DNA of 64,000 bases from Eulemur rufifrons (GCF_041146395.1 NC_090989.1:216350843-216414842); one strand, 5' to 3'. Shown: positions 1 through 12,030, counted from the stretch's first letter. Translations and numbers: made by a program. The notes: generated by a model from the letters alone, not told the origin.

Positions 1-1125
1 CCACTTAAAACTTCAGGATTATAGAATTTTGCTTTTTAATTATCAAAGTGGTCAGATAAAGATGACTCATGTTGACATAACAAAGCTGTGACTCATTACT
101 CTTTTATGATTACATCATGCTGCCTTTTTATCTTTACAAAATTTAAATAGATGACACCACCATCATTTATTTGCAATTTGCCCTTCCATTCTCCTTCCTA
201 AAACTTAATCTTGCCATTTCTTTTATCTTCTTGAGATTCCTTAATTATAAGCAAATTATTTATAAATTCATAATTTCTTCTAGCTTTAAAAGAAAGAAAA
301 AAAATTGGGATTTTTATTTAAAATGTTAAAGCCTAGCTGTTAAGATTTCCCATGGAGTCGCAGTGGTGACACTGCCAAGCTAAGCGTGTGCCAAGGAAAG
401 CCTGAGCTGGTGACGGCGGCCACAGCAGCACATGCTCTGCAGCTTTGGCATCAGGGAACCACAGAGCTTGCAGAGACAAATGACTCCCATTCCTCTGGAC
501 GGCACAGTTTGGGCAACACTGAGAAGTAAGCTGTTTGTCTTCAGTCCCCTCTCCTCACCCTCCATTTTTGTCATTATTGCTTTGTGGCTGGAGCACCTCA
601 CACTCTCCCACGGTGTGCTCTACAGCCCCTTTCTCCCCAGCAGGCTGCCCCCCTGGGTCTGTGCGTTCATTCACTCCATGCCATGCATGTTGACCACGTG
701 CCAGCCACTGTCCTCACCTCACTTTTCTGGGAAAAGAAAAAGTGACACTGAACTGAGGAACGAGCAAAAATCTCTGAGGTGGGGGAAATTGTGCTAGCTG
801 GAGTGTGTGAACAAAGTCACGGAGGTTTACAACTACCTGACTTATTTAGGGAAAGGCAAGTAATCCGATGTGGCTAGAGACAGGGTATGTGACGGATGGA
901 CACTGGGTTAGGTGCAGAAGGAGAGAGAGACAGAGTGGGAAGGGGAGGCAGTGGCTGGACTGTGGAGGGCTGAGCACGGAGCGGAAGAGACAAAGGAGAC
1001 TCATTACTCCTCTCTCGGGAAACACTAAACCTTGAGAGGCAACACCTCCATTTTGGCTGTGTAATCAAGTCTTTATCCTAGTGGGAATTTTAGGGTAAGT
1101 TGGAGGGGATAGGACCAGGTTGACA
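1..1125. other. Intergenic, no gene seen
   Basis: AT-rich at first, then ordinary sequence. The only feature I would mark is a pair of perfect AP-1 heptamers at 63-69 and 89-95. A 121-codon open frame at 432-797 has no recognisable domain. Confidence 0.5.
63..95 (+). promoter_or_regulatory. Paired AP-1 (TRE) motifs, TGACTCA x2
   Basis: TGACTCA occurs at 63-69 and 89-95, 26 bp start to start, followed by a C/EBP-ATF-like tgattacatcat at about 106. Two perfect heptamers this close suggest an enhancer fragment about 19 kb upstream of PRUNE2; function is inference. Confidence 0.3.
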
Positions 1126-1126
1126 G

Positions 1127-1452
1127 CAGGGGTTGGCAAACCATGACCTGTCGGCCAAATCCACCCTGCTGCTTTTTTCTGTATGGCCTGTGACTAAGAA
1201 CGGTGTTTATCTTTTTAAGTGGTTGATAAAACGTCAAGAGAAAAATAGTATTTTGGGACTTGTGAAATCGTCCAAAATCCAAACTTCACTATTGACAAAT
1301 AAAATTGAGTTGGAACACAGCCACACTTATTTGTTATGCATCAGCTGCTTTTGTCCTTCAAGGGCTGAACTGAATAGTTGCCACAGAGATTGTGTGGCCC
1401 AAAAGGCCTAAAACATTTACTATGTGGCTCTGTTTAGGAAAATTATGACAAG
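1127..1452 (+). mobile_element. hAT-type non-autonomous DNA transposon (MER33/Charlie-like)
   Basis: It begins caggggttggcaaacc and ends with the degraded complementary terminus before gacaagtcctg, with internal 'gttggaacacagccacac' and 'gtggcccaaaaggcctaaaa' sections. I know this pattern from common Charlie-related MITEs whose ends read 'ggttggcaaac'. It is degraded, and the 8-bp target duplication is no longer clear. The exact family name is uncertain. Confidence 0.6.
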
Positions 1453-2010
1453 TCCTGCCTAAGCCCTTCAAAGACAAAGGAGCAGAACACGAGTCAGAAG
1501 GTTCAGGATGGGGCCCTGGAAAGATAGTGTAAGTTTTATGGAACTTAGTTCACAAATCACTTTAACTAAATTCACTAATTCTGGTGACCGTGGTTTCCCT
1601 AGCCCTTATTCTCATGCAGCATACTTGAAAATTGTAACAAGCCTTGGTTTTTTTTGTTTGTGTGTTTTGTTTTTTTAGTATGAGAATATGTGGATTAAAT
1701 CTTTTTTAAAAAAGAATTGAAAATGATTTCTGGGAAATCTGGAAAACTATGTTGACAGCGTGGTTGTCATGCATTTTTCAGGAGCATTCACATAGACTCA
1801 TATAAAAAAGGAATATCTTCCAGAATCACATATCCAAATCAATATAGATAAATTGCTGAGACCTTTTCTAACCTTTTAAAAATTCAACTCTCTTTATGAG
1901 AGCAGTAATAAATGTTCTTTGTTCTTGGAGCCTGCCAATCACTTATTTCTTCTTTAATGTGGATAATTTTAAAAATTCTTTTCATAAGGCTAAGAAATGT
2001 TATCTTATGT
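1453..2010. other. Intergenic, nothing recognised
   Basis: AT-rich non-coding sequence without a repeat I can name. Short T and A runs only. Confidence 0.4.
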
Positions 2011-2020
2011 AATGTCTTTA

Positions 2021-2136
2021 TTTATTTTTTAAAGATGGTAAGGGAGAATTTACTCAACGTGGGACCATGGAGATAGGTACAGGGACCACTGCAGTTAGGT
2101 CTTGCAGTTGGGGAGAGATTGGACACAACTCCCCAT
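2021..2136 (-). mobile_element. Short L1-mediated retro-insertion (source not identified)
   Basis: A 116-bp segment bounded by identical 10-bp copies of aatgtcttta (2011-2020 and 2137-2146). The left end is T-rich (tttattttttaaag), which is the poly-A tail of a minus-strand insertion. Tail plus target duplication are the hallmarks of L1-driven retrotransposition. The body, read on the minus strand, runs from tatggggagttgtgtcc to ttaccatcttt and does not match Alu, L1, or an mRNA I recognise. It may be a truncated processed pseudogene or a retrocopied LTR fragment. Confidence 0.55.
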
Positions 2137-2419
2137 AATGTCTTTAAATTTTTAAAAATGAATCCTTACTTCCTGGACCCTCCAAAATTACAATCATGTG
2201 TTGATCTAATTCAAGAGGAAAATTCAAAATTGAAAGGGCCCAGTTAAAGAAGGGTGAGTAAAATATATAAGGCAATGATAGGCAGGAAAAGTTGGCCGGT
2301 TGTGTGAGACAGTAGTGGAGTTATTAGAGTAGCCTGTAAGTTGATGTATTGTGTCTCAGAACATCTGGAATTCCCAGCTGAGAGCTTCTGCCTCCTATCC
2401 AATGGTGTAAGAATAGAGG

Positions 2420-2800
2420 TTGTATCAGTCAGTGTCCAGTTGCAGCAAAGAGAAAAAACTCTAGTTATTTTAAGCAGTAAGAGATTTAATACAGAATTAA
2501 ACTGCATGTGAAATCAAGGAAAGTGCTGGTAGAAGAAGGTCTGGGACCCTTTGGGAGACTCCCAGGACAATGCAGACCTTACCAGCTAGGCGAGCAACTA
2601 CCTCTTCCAAGAAGGTGGGAAATCAGGGCTGCTGCAGAATTAGGAATCTGCCATTGCCTCCATGCAAATGCCTCTTGACTCCAATGAAGCTGGGAGTTGA
2701 GATCACCCAGCTGGAATGCTGCTGCAGAAATACTCTCCATGACCATGTTTTCCAGTGAAATGTGGCCAAAAGCAGCAGGAAAATCATCTCTACCTCACTT
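2420..2800. repeat. Probable ancient interspersed repeat, family unassigned
   Basis: The stretch around 'gtgtccagttgcag', 'ttttaagcagtaagagattt' and 'cccagctggaatgctgctgc' resembles an old mammalian repeat I have seen but cannot name with confidence. No coding content. Confidence 0.35.
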
Positions 2801-2965
2801 CCATTTTTCAAAAATTGCAAAAGTGCATCTAACTAAGGTTAAGTAGATGGTTAGAACCCTAGCTACAAGAGATTCTGGGACATGTAAGTTTTAGATTTCT
2901 AGCCTCTGTATGTGGGAAGTTTGCACACTAGAAGCGAGTGAAAGAGAATGTTGAGATCAATCATC

Positions 2966-3422
2966 TGTATTTGTTTCCTATTGGTGCTGGATGAAATTGC
3001 AACAAACTTGGTGGCTTGAAACAATACAAATTTGTTACCTTTCAGTTTTGGAGGTCAGGGTCTGATACGGGTTTTACAAGGCTAAAATCAACGTGTTAGC
3101 AGAGCTGCGTTTCTTTTCGGAGACTGTAGGGGAGAATTTCCACCTTTCTCAGCTGCTGGAGGCTGCCCACATTCCTTGGCTCATGGCCACATCACTCCAA
3201 CTTCTGCTTCTGTTCTCACATCACCTTCTCTGACTCTAACCTTCATATCTCCTTCTTATAAGGACTCTTGTGATTACACTGGGCTCACCAGATAATACAG
3301 GACAGTCTCCCATCTCACTATTCTTAACTTAATCACATATCTCTTCCATACAACATAACAAATTTACAGGGATTAGGATTTTGACCTCTTTTGGTGGGGG
3401 GAAGGGCGTTATTCAGCCTACA
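2966..3422 (-). mobile_element. MLT1-type MaLR LTR
   Basis: On the + strand it reads tgtatttgtttcctatt..., then gcttgaaacaat, an 'agttttggaggtcag' segment, 'cattccttggctcatggcc' and 'tcttataaggactcttgtgatt', ending ...attcagcctaca. This is the reverse complement of an MLT1 LTR, ERVL-MaLR class, about 457 bp and heavily diverged. Confidence 0.75.
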
Positions 3423-3439
3423 TGTTGTCCATATCCAAA

Positions 3440-3595
3440 TTATTGAGGGAGGGAACCAATGTTTATTAACTATATGCTATGTGCCAGAAACTTTATATAT
3501 ATCATCTCATTTATCATTCACAGCCACCCTTGAAGGTGGGCACTATTATTCCTATTACAAATGAGAAAATGAGATTTAAAGAATTTTAAGTACTG
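3440..3595 (-). repeat. MIR-type SINE
   Basis: Shows the antisense MIR 3' half: 'tatgctatgtgccag', 'atcatctcatttatcattcacagccaccctt' type wording and 'acaaatgagaaaatgag'. Diverged. Confidence 0.6.
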
Positions 3596-3830
3596 GCCCA
3601 CTATTCAGTGATAAAAAGAAATGAGCTATTAAGCTGTTTAGACATGTAGGAACCTTAAATTCATATTGCTAAGTGAAAGAAGTCAATCTGAACAGGATTC
3701 ATACTGTATGATTCCAACTATACGACATCATGGAAAAGGCAAAATTATAGAGATAGTAAAAAATATCAGTGGTTCTCAGGGTTTAGGGTGGGGTGCAGGG
3801 AGAAAAAAGTGAACAGGTGGAGCCATATTC
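3596..3830 (+). repeat. L1M fragment
   Basis: Contains 'attcagtgataaaaagaaatg', 'gctaagtgaaagaagtcaat', 'catactgtatgattccaac' and 'cagtggttctcagggtttag', the typical ORF2 end and 3' UTR of old mammalian L1M elements in sense orientation. Confidence 0.75.
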
Positions 3831-3844
3831 TCTGTTTATGAGCA

Positions 3845-4015
3845 ATGAATTTTTTCAAATTTTTGATATTATAAACAACCTGTGGCAAAGATTCTTGATA
3901 TACATCTTTTCATACTTCTTTGACTATTTTTTGAGAATATATTCCTAAGAGTAGACTTTCTGAGTCCGAGGGTAGGCACGTTTTCAACACTTGTTATGTA
4001 TATTTTTAGAAAGGG
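3845..4015 (-). repeat. L1M fragment (antisense)
   Basis: Antisense L1 ORF2 C-terminal pattern: 'gatatacatcttttcatac', 'gaatatattcctaagagtag' and 'actttctgagtccgagggta'. Opposite orientation to the L1M just before it, so a separate insertion. Confidence 0.55.
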
Positions 4016-5935
4016 ACAGTGGTGTCCTGAAGCTGGCTTGTAGCTGCTCATGAGAGCCCACTGTCTTTAATCTCTTCCCAACTTTGTGTCCATTGACGTC
4101 ATGTTGGCATCTTAAAATTGGCCAGGGAAATCAGCAAATGCTACATCAGAGCCTTCTTTTGGGAAGACGATGATTAAACATTTGCTGGCACACTACTGGA
4201 AAGTGCGTGCAAATCTCCAGTCCTAACAGTTTAGGAGGGCTCATTATTTTCACCTCAAAATCCATACTGGTGCTTAAAACAGTAGTATTTTCTATTTGTA
4301 GCTTATAAATTCTAATATTGATAATTTATAATACCTGTTGTTATCTCTGTCTTTTCTACAGCTTGTTCAGAGGTTGAAAACAATTTTGGGTATATTTGGG
4401 CATAGTCTGTACTCAACCAGGTCAGTATTGTTTATTGAGGACAAGCAAAGTTTGCAGAGATTTGGCATAATTATGTGATAACTCCAAAAAGTACACTTTG
4501 GAAAATTGTTATTTATAAAAACCTTTTAACTAATTATTTTGGCACACATTGTTGATCCGCAAGGAACACCAAACTTGGTGACACACAGAGAGGAAAGGAG
4601 AGAGAGTGATTATCATCTCCAGGAGTCCCTTAGCTAATTTTCCATGATCACCCCAAACACTCCATTTCAGACCACAGGTGGAGTTCTTCCTGACTTTGAC
4701 CCCAACACCCACCCCAGTAGCTAATAAACTACTCTATTAATGTGATTGTGTTGCTTGTGTTGCAGCAGAATAAAAGTGTGGACCACTGAGTAATCTAGTT
4801 CTAAGAAGTTACGATTCCATGAGAGATGATCAAGAAAGGGGAGCCAGTCTGACTTAATGAGAATAGCACTAATTTAGGAGGCAAGGTCTCAGGAGTCCTA
4901 CTTAGCTATAGGGCTTTGGCTTCTTATGCAAAGACTCTGACAGCTTCTATTACATTTCTACTCCACAGCTTGGTTTGCTGATACAGCCAACTAGATTGGT
5001 GCTCCATTTTCCCTTACCAGTCCTTGTAGGTTTTTCCTGCAAGGATCTACAAAGGAGATACTCAAGACATTCCTATGTGGAAGAATGATAGACTTCTACC
5101 TGATAAGAGCACAGAGTAGTCACTTTACCTCTAGATAACTTCATGCTCTTAGAAAGCTTCAGTGTTCTCATGAATAGAATGAGAATATGTGTGTGGGGTG
5201 GGGGGGACGTGAGGGGAGACTGGATTCAATATGTGAATCCTGAAGGTCAGTGGTTCTAATGAAAACAATTCCACATGCATAGCAGGTGTAGTAGGATCAA
5301 AATAGTCTCCTCAATAGAAACTAAACTCCCTTAAAAGAAGCATTTGAGCTAGCCTTCAGAGATTGCTAATGAGAACATGATGCTAAAATGTCATATTTGC
5401 GTATGCTATAATTTGGTTCTCACTGGAAGAATGCAGCAGTGATGTAAGAGAATGTGAAAATTTGCCATCAGAGAATTATAGTCCATGATTGTAAGGGCTG
5501 TAATTCACTTACACACAGACATCAAGAGTTATTGCAAAGCCATTGGAAACAATCTAATTATTTTAAAGATACATATATTAATAAAATATATAACTTTTAT
5601 TAAGTAATATGAATATAAAGTAAGATCAAATTCTGGATCTGAGCTGCCTTGCATGCTGATGACCTCTGGAGCATTTCCAATTGTATGGTCTCTGCATTGC
5701 TTTCTTTTCTTGGTGGTATCAGTGGCAGCTGCCCACTCAATGCCAGTTGAAGGGTGCAGCCGAAATTACCACCACATCCCCCAAATATCTTTTCCGCCAA
5801 TGCTTTTGAAACATTTGCCCCTGGACATGAAGAAATCCTTTTTCTCAGTTTATATCTCAGCATCCCTTTGTTAAGAATATGACAATAAAAATGGGTCATT
5901 GCCACTGGCCAGAGATGGACAAGGCAGTCACCAAG
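4016..5935. other. Intergenic, nothing recognised
   Basis: Ordinary AT-rich sequence. One G-rich patch (ggggtgggggggacg, about 5196-5210). A 101-codon minus-strand frame at 5600-5905 has no recognisable domain. Confidence 0.4.
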
Positions 5936-6375
5936 TATATCGGTTTTCTGGGGCTACTATAAAAAAATTACTACAAGCTTGATGACCTAAAACAATAAAA
6001 CAAAATTCTGTCACATTTCTGGAGGCCAGAAGTCCAAAACCAAGGTGTTTGCAGGGTTGATTCCTTCCGGAGGCTCCGAGAGAGAATCTGTTCCTTGCTC
6101 ATCTCCCAGCTTCTGGTGACGGCTGGAAATCCTGGCGTTCCTTGGCTTGCAGATGTATGGATCCAGTCTCTGCCTCTATCTTCACATCACCTTCTCTTCT
6201 CTGTCTCTGTGTCTCTCATCTCCTTCTGCCTTTCTCTTATGACTCCTGGCATCAGCTTTAGGGCCCACCCTCAATCTAGGATGATCTCATTACCAGATTT
6301 GTAGCTTAATCACACCTGCAAAGACTCTTTTCCTCAATAAGATCACATTCATAGATTCTAAGGAAAGCCCTGACA
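5936..6375 (-). mobile_element. MLT1-type MaLR LTR
   Basis: Antisense MLT1: 'ctggggctactataaaaaaa', 'tttctggaggccagaagtcc', 'aaccaaggtgtttgcagggt', 'cttctggtgacggctggaaa' and 'gcgttccttggcttgcagat', then 'aataagatcacattcatag'. Left and right termini are blurred. Confidence 0.8.
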
Positions 6376-7100
6376 AAAAGGGACACATGACAAATAAATA
6401 CTGATGGGAAAGGATGGTAAAAAGAGAGATTTAAAAGATAACATGAAACACTAGGCTGGAGCTGGGGGAAGGGTTGGGAATGAGAGAGGGGGAAATGATT
6501 TCCTCTGTACCGGATGAGAATCTCAAAGGGGAATTGACAGTGTATGAAGAACTTTGCCTTTGGGCTCTCCTTGCCAAGCAATTCTTTGGCCTGACAAATC
6601 ACTGGCCCTCATGCTGTTAGTGCCATAAGAGAACCTTGGAGCATGACTAGGACTGAAGCATGGTGCATTTTAATGATGTCCCCATAAAGGAAACACCAGT
6701 CGGGTATCCCTCAAAGCATTGAAAACAATTTAATCTTTACTGAAATTTCATGAAGATGCACCAAGAGGAAGCCCATGCATAGTAGATAGTATACTTCCTT
6801 AAAATTCCCTCTCCCACATCTCTTTTCCAAAACTTTACATATTACAAATGGCAGTTATCTAAAATTCCCACTTTTGATACCGTAAATTCTGCAAATCCAC
6901 CTCAGATTGTTGGCACTCTGGTTCTTCTCTTTCTCCCTTTCCTTTGGTTTTCCTGATCTTAATTTTCTGCCATTTTTAATGTAAATCAGTCTGGATGGCT
7001 TCAGTATTTTTCAGGTTTCTTGACCACTCCCCACCCCCTATCTCCCACCCCTACCCCTATCGCTCCATAAAGCACAAAGCAAACCTACCCAGACAGCTCT
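6376..7100. other. Intergenic, nothing recognised
   Basis: Non-coding sequence with purine-rich and pyrimidine-rich patches (a C-rich run at about 7023-7065). No gene. Confidence 0.4.
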
Positions 7101-7104
7101 GGGA

Positions 7105-7320
7105 TTACTGGGATTTGAATTGAGCAGTCTGATTTTGCTACTTACCAGCAATGTAATCTTGGACAAGTTTCCTAAACTCTCTCATCCTTTTTTTCCCCCT
7201 TAATTTGTAAAGTACAGCCAATAGTATCAATTTTGGAAAAGAGGGTTTGAAGATGAAGTGAAATAAAATATTTTGAGATTTCTATCATAGTGCTAGCCCA
7301 TATTAAAAGGTCAAAAAAAT
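7105..7320 (+). repeat. MIR SINE
   Basis: 'gggatttgaattgagcagtc', 'gctacttaccagcaatgtaa', 'cttggacaagtttcctaaac' follow the MIR core in sense orientation. Confidence 0.75.
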
Positions 7321-7879
7321 GCTAGTCCTCTTCTTGTTCTTTTATCTGTAGACAGACCTCCTTATAGAGACAAATCATAAAGACTTTTTTGTCAACGTGG
7401 GGTCAGAACACATGAATTAGAGCACATGGTACTCTGAAGGCACCATTCTAAGAATAACTTATGCGTCCATGCTACCATGAGATTGTTTTGCAATGGCAAC
7501 TACAGGGCCAGGGGTCTGCCTTCCATCATTTTTTGGAGGAATTCACAAAATACGTGGAAGAATATTCAAATAGTAGGAAGCCAAGAAATTTCCAATATCT
7601 GATACATTGGATCATTTTGATTTGGTCTTTTTGCCCCTTTCTGGAATTTCCATTCTGTAAAATCAGGAGTTGGGACTCAACAGTGGTAAATCTGCACACA
7701 GCTGGAATATGCTTCATTAGTACCATTCATTAATTTTACCATCACTAACGCCATGGTATAAGTACATATAGCATTGGACACATTTAGTAAATTAATGGAT
7801 TCTCAATTTATTTTATTTCCATGTTGGCTTTACCTTCAAAATATATTGTTATTATTGCTGTTGTTATTGTTTTCCTTTT

Positions 7880-8454
7880 CTTCACCTCATGGCTACCTCT
7901 CTTGGTCCAAGCCATCGCTGTCTCCTGTGCAGGTGAAGAAATAGAGCCCTAGGAGGTCTGGGGCTCTTCCACTCCTGCACACCAGCCTGACCCTCCACAT
8001 GGCAGCCAGAGTGATCTCTACAAAGCCGTTCATGAGAACATGTTCCTTTGGTGGCTTCCCACCACATCTGGAATAAAATCCTCACATGCTGCTTGATCTA
8101 GTGGGCCCTAAGAGCTGGCCCTGCCTCTCTATCTGAGCACATTTCCTACCTCTCCCCATGTGCTGGGCATTTTTGGCCATGCTGGTTACTGCAGGCGGTG
8201 CTGGTCTGCCTTCCTAAGTGCATTTGCCCTTGTGTTCCCTCTGCCTGGAGTGTCGTCCCCTCCATCCTCCCCTCCATCATTACACAGCTGGCTGTTCCCT
8301 GCCATCCAGGTCTCAGCATCTCCTCCCTGGCCCCGTAATCTAAAGTAGACCTGGTCCTTCCCCAGTCATTATCATGCTGTTCTGCTTTTTCTTCGTAGCA
8401 TTTGCTACTCTCTGACATTTCAAATTGATTGTTTATTTTGTTGCTTATTGTTTG
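7880..8454 (+). repeat. L2 LINE, 5' piece (interrupted)
   Basis: Typical L2 3' region: 'ccatcgctgtctcctgtgc' area, 'gtgatctctacaaagccg', 'ggaataaaatcctcacatgc', 'ccttgtgttccctctgcctg' and 'gattgtttattttgttgctt'. The next L2 bases (tctgtctcct) are displaced 501 bp downstream by the LTR at 8455. Confidence 0.75.
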
Positions 8455-8955
8455 TGTAGGGGAGAAAATAGATTTTTTCCCTCACTCATTGTAAGGTTCA
8501 TGGCCGACACTCCTACGACAAGAGACAGATTGAGAAGAGAAGTGCATATAAATGTATATAATGTATGTTTTATATGACATGGGGGCTTTCAGAAGTGAAG
8601 CCCCAAAGACTCAGGGAAAATTGCATTTTTATGGAGAGTTGTGCAGAACTGTGATTGGAGGACGTGTGATCTAACGGTAATTAACTGGGGAAACTTCGCA
8701 AGGCCTGTTTGTTCAGTTTCTTCTTGACATCCCTCTGTGACATTTCTTCCCTCTATGTATAGAGCAGGACACCTGTCACATGAGAGTCTTCAAGGGAGAA
8801 GGGAGGAAGAAGGTCAGAGAGTGAACTTCCTAGGTTTTATGGTCTGCTTCAGGGCAGGGAAGCATGAGAGAACGTCAGAGAGACCTTCCTGCTTCTGCTG
8901 TTTTCACAGTTTCCAAGATGTCATGTTTTGGGGTATTGTGTCCTGAGCCCCAACA
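8455..8955 (-). mobile_element. Solo LTR of an ERV1-type element, inserted in L2
   Basis: The segment starts tgtaggggag and ends gagccccaaca, so read on the minus strand it runs TGTTGGGGCTC...CTACA with the expected TG...CA ends. It is 501 bp and splits an L2 exactly between 'gcttattgtttg' and 'tctgtctcctt'. The flanks TTTG and TCTG are a 4-bp target duplication with one change, as expected for class I ERVs. The start resembles MER4-group LTRs; family name uncertain. No internal viral gene is present. Confidence 0.7.
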
Positions 8956-9070
8956 TCTGTCTCCTTCCATCTGATGTCTCCATGAGACCATATGTCTGCA
9001 TGCATCTCTAGTGCCTAGAATAGTGCCTGGGACTTAATAGGAGCTTGATAATTGTTATCCCTACACACAG
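8956..9070 (+). repeat. L2 LINE, 3' end piece
   Basis: Continues the L2 of 7880-8454 after the LTR: 'tctgtctccttccatc', 'tagtgcctagaatagtgcct', 'gggacttaataggagcttga'. Confidence 0.75.
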
Positions 9071-11655
9071 GGATTTGTCATGGACATGTTTGTGAAGACC
9101 GAACAAATCCTTAATTCCTTCCTTCCTCTTCTAGGAGTCTTTCCCCCATTTAGGACTGTCTTTTTCCAGAGCTCCCTGGGTCTCTGGGTCATGACAAGTC
9201 TTCCTTATCACAAAGAGAAATAATCCAGGTTCCTGTCTTCCCTCCCCCACCAAGTCTGTTTTGTCTACTCTCAGCTGCTTTTGCTGTGTGCAAAGTTCAA
9301 CTGTCTGCCTCAATTTTAATTATTCAGTGTTGAATGGGCATATTTGCATACACAAATATTTGAGGAATTGAAATGGCAATTAACATATATATTTGAGATT
9401 ATTTTAAAATATCTTTTTGTCTTCCTGTTTTCTTTACTTCCATGGCCCAGCAGTAAATCTGGTCTTGGTGACTTGCTGTTGGTTTTGCATCCAGCCCACA
9501 TGTTTTCAGGTCTGCACTAACCTGAGTCTGAATTCTGGAAGGTGCTGTCTTTGAGTACAATTGAAAACCGCCATTTTAACCACTTTATAGAACCTAATAA
9601 GGCATTTCAAAAGTACCTTCATTTCTTTCTATTTCTACCTGGTTAATGAGCCTCTCTCCTTTCAGGCTTCAGCGAGAGGGGAATTGATCAACACTATTGT
9701 AATTATCTGAGGGCCTCCCAAGGAAAGGGCACCGTGTAGAATGCAATGAGGGGGGATGGGAGGGTGGGGTGGGGAATCCAGGGATGAGTGAGACCAAAGC
9801 CCTGTCCTCTGGAGCCTTACGGTTCCACATGATGAAGAAGATGTGAGGATTAGTAACCTCAACTTGATGTTTGGTGAATGACACAGTGTCCAACACAAAC
9901 CATTTGGCATCCCCAAAGGTGCCAACTGTTAGCGAATGGTTTGGGTGATTTCCATGATGTTTTCCCAGAAAACAATGATTTTCCTCTTGTAGTTTATACA
10001 TCAACAAAATTTTCAACTAACTTAACTATTGGGAAAAGCGGATCTCTATAGGTTTATCGTTAAAGAAACAAACAACAACATAATGTTTTGGAGTGACGAT
10101 AGAGCAGGCTTTCTCCACCTGCTGACTCCACATTCTAAAATTGTTTTTAGAATATTTTTTTTCTTCATTCACTGAAAGTAAGGCGGTGGGGGTGGGGATG
10201 GCGCAGGGGGGGAAGCGTGAGAGAAGGGATCCAGAATCCAGCAGAGGTAGTATCTGTTCCTAACTTAACTTTCTGAGCTGAGTCTAGTAGAAACATGAAT
10301 GAGCCCTTCAGAGAAATAGAAGCAGCATTTCCCAAGGGTGCTGAATTCCAGGTGGGGTCACCCAAGGAGTAGGTCAAGGAGAGTTTGATTGAGATGTTCG
10401 TTGGGAAGCGTGTCCTTTGCTGTGCTGCCCAGGCTGAAGAAAACACAGTTAAGAAGACAAGTGCTACAGCTGGATGCTATAGCTCTATGTTAATGGAATT
10501 GGGTTTCCTTCTTCCTTTCCTCCGGGAACTTCAGTGGTTTTATGATGCAGAGATTTAGAGAAGGGAAATGCAGTGCAAATAATTTTTTGCCCTCATTGAA
10601 ATTGATGGTTTGTTGGACATTTTTTATATCCATTTCTATTTTACTACTTTCTATACAATATTATTGAAAACACATTAAATACTGTATTCATTTTTTTCCT
10701 AAGTGAAATGTCATCACTGTATAAGAAGAGAGATCAATGATCTTTGTTAAACAACAATCTAGGAGCATCTTTTAACCTGAAATTTGAGTCTTTTTTTTAG
10801 GCTTCCTATCATTAATAGATAATTCCTCTGAGGACATCAGCATCTAAAACATAAGAAAATAGATACTTTCAATAAATCCTGCTAGTTAATTTTCTCTTTC
10901 CAAGATTGTTGGTTTATATCTCTTAATTACTGAACTTTAAGGTGATGTTCCTTAAATATTGGATTTTTTTTTTACAGGTAAACATTTTTATGCTATCTTA
11001 ACACAATCCCTCTGAGTGTTACACAAACTTCCAAAGCTACAAAGATATTCAAAGACTTTTATTAAAAACAAGACTCGATTCCCTCTCATATATTTTCACA
11101 TTTTTTATGGATCTAATAATTGTATTATTTGGTTTTGTAATCACAGAATTTTAAGGTTGGAAACATTCACTCAAATATAGCATTTTTCCTAGGACACAAA
11201 GACCTGGGGTGCTAACATCACTACCCAAAGGACTAAAACTCAAGTGTCTGACCATTGGTATGTGATGTTTTCCACTTTATGGGGGCAGGGGCAGGTTTTC
11301 AAGGATGGGGAGAGGAAGAGAGAGGTGAGAAGGGAGGCTGGGTAAAGTAGTGCATAGTGGGAAAAAAAACAACTATTTAGTTGAGCCATAATCTACGGCA
11401 GGAATTTTTAATGACTTATGATGTCCAAGCTTCTGGGACTTTCACCTCTCTCCTTCTGGTGATTTCTCTGGTGCATCTGCAAGCAGCAGGTGTGAGAAAT
11501 GTGTGGCTAAGAAATATTGGGTAGACAAGCGTGAGATCAGCTCATTCCTAAGTGTAGAAGAGCAAATAAAAGAGTTGTAGAGTAAGACCTTATTTTTTTC
11601 TCCAGCCTTGAAGTTCACAATGGACAGGCAGTTCACAATGTGCAGTAGTTTAGTA
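9071..11655. other. Intergenic, nothing recognised
   Basis: About 2.6 kb with no gene or nameable repeat. A 115-codon minus-strand frame (9669-10016) runs through a G-rich patch and shows no family signature. G-rich runs occur at about 9752-9772 and 10185-10215. Confidence 0.4.
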
Positions 11656-11659
11656 CCTG

Positions 11660-11890
11660 GGCTCTGGACCTTGTCACCTGAGTCAGAATGCTGGCTTGGC
11701 TACTTACTACTTGGGTAATTTTGTGAAAAGTGCATCTTTGTATCTTGGTTTGCACATCTTTAAAATGAGGTTAATAACAGTACCTGCTCTATAGATGTGT
11801 TTTGAGAACGAAATGCTATTAATACATGTAAAATGATTAAAATGCTATTTTATGCAAAGGAACTGCTCAATAAACATTAGCCTTTTTAAT
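11660..11890 (+). repeat. MIR SINE
   Basis: Nearly full MIR: 'ctgggctctggaccttgtca', 'ttggctacttactacttggg', 'aaaatgaggttaataacagt', 'tacctgctctatagatgtg' and 'actgctcaataaacattagc'. Confidence 0.85.
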
Positions 11891-11919
11891 AAAAAAGGCT
11901 TAAACTTTGGAATACAGGG

Positions 11920-12030
11920 TCTGGATTTCAATCTTTGGGCATGCCAATGAACAATTTTGGGCCACAGTTTCTTCATCTCTAAAATGAGGTCATTGTCATC
12001 CCCATTGTTCTGTACCTTATTGGGGTTCTT
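11920..12030 (+). repeat. Second MIR-type fragment, same orientation
   Basis: 'ggatttcaatctttgggcat', 'ccacagtttcttcatctcta' and 'aaatgaggtcattgtc' repeat the MIR core just downstream of a nearly complete MIR. Confidence 0.65.

Noticed and set aside
8146..8418. 90-codon minus-strand open frame
   Set aside because: Inside L2.
9669..10016. 115-codon minus-strand open frame with a protein-like N-terminal half
   Set aside because: Looked plausible at first, but no family, no splice context and the second half is from a G-rich patch. Could be revisited with a protein search.
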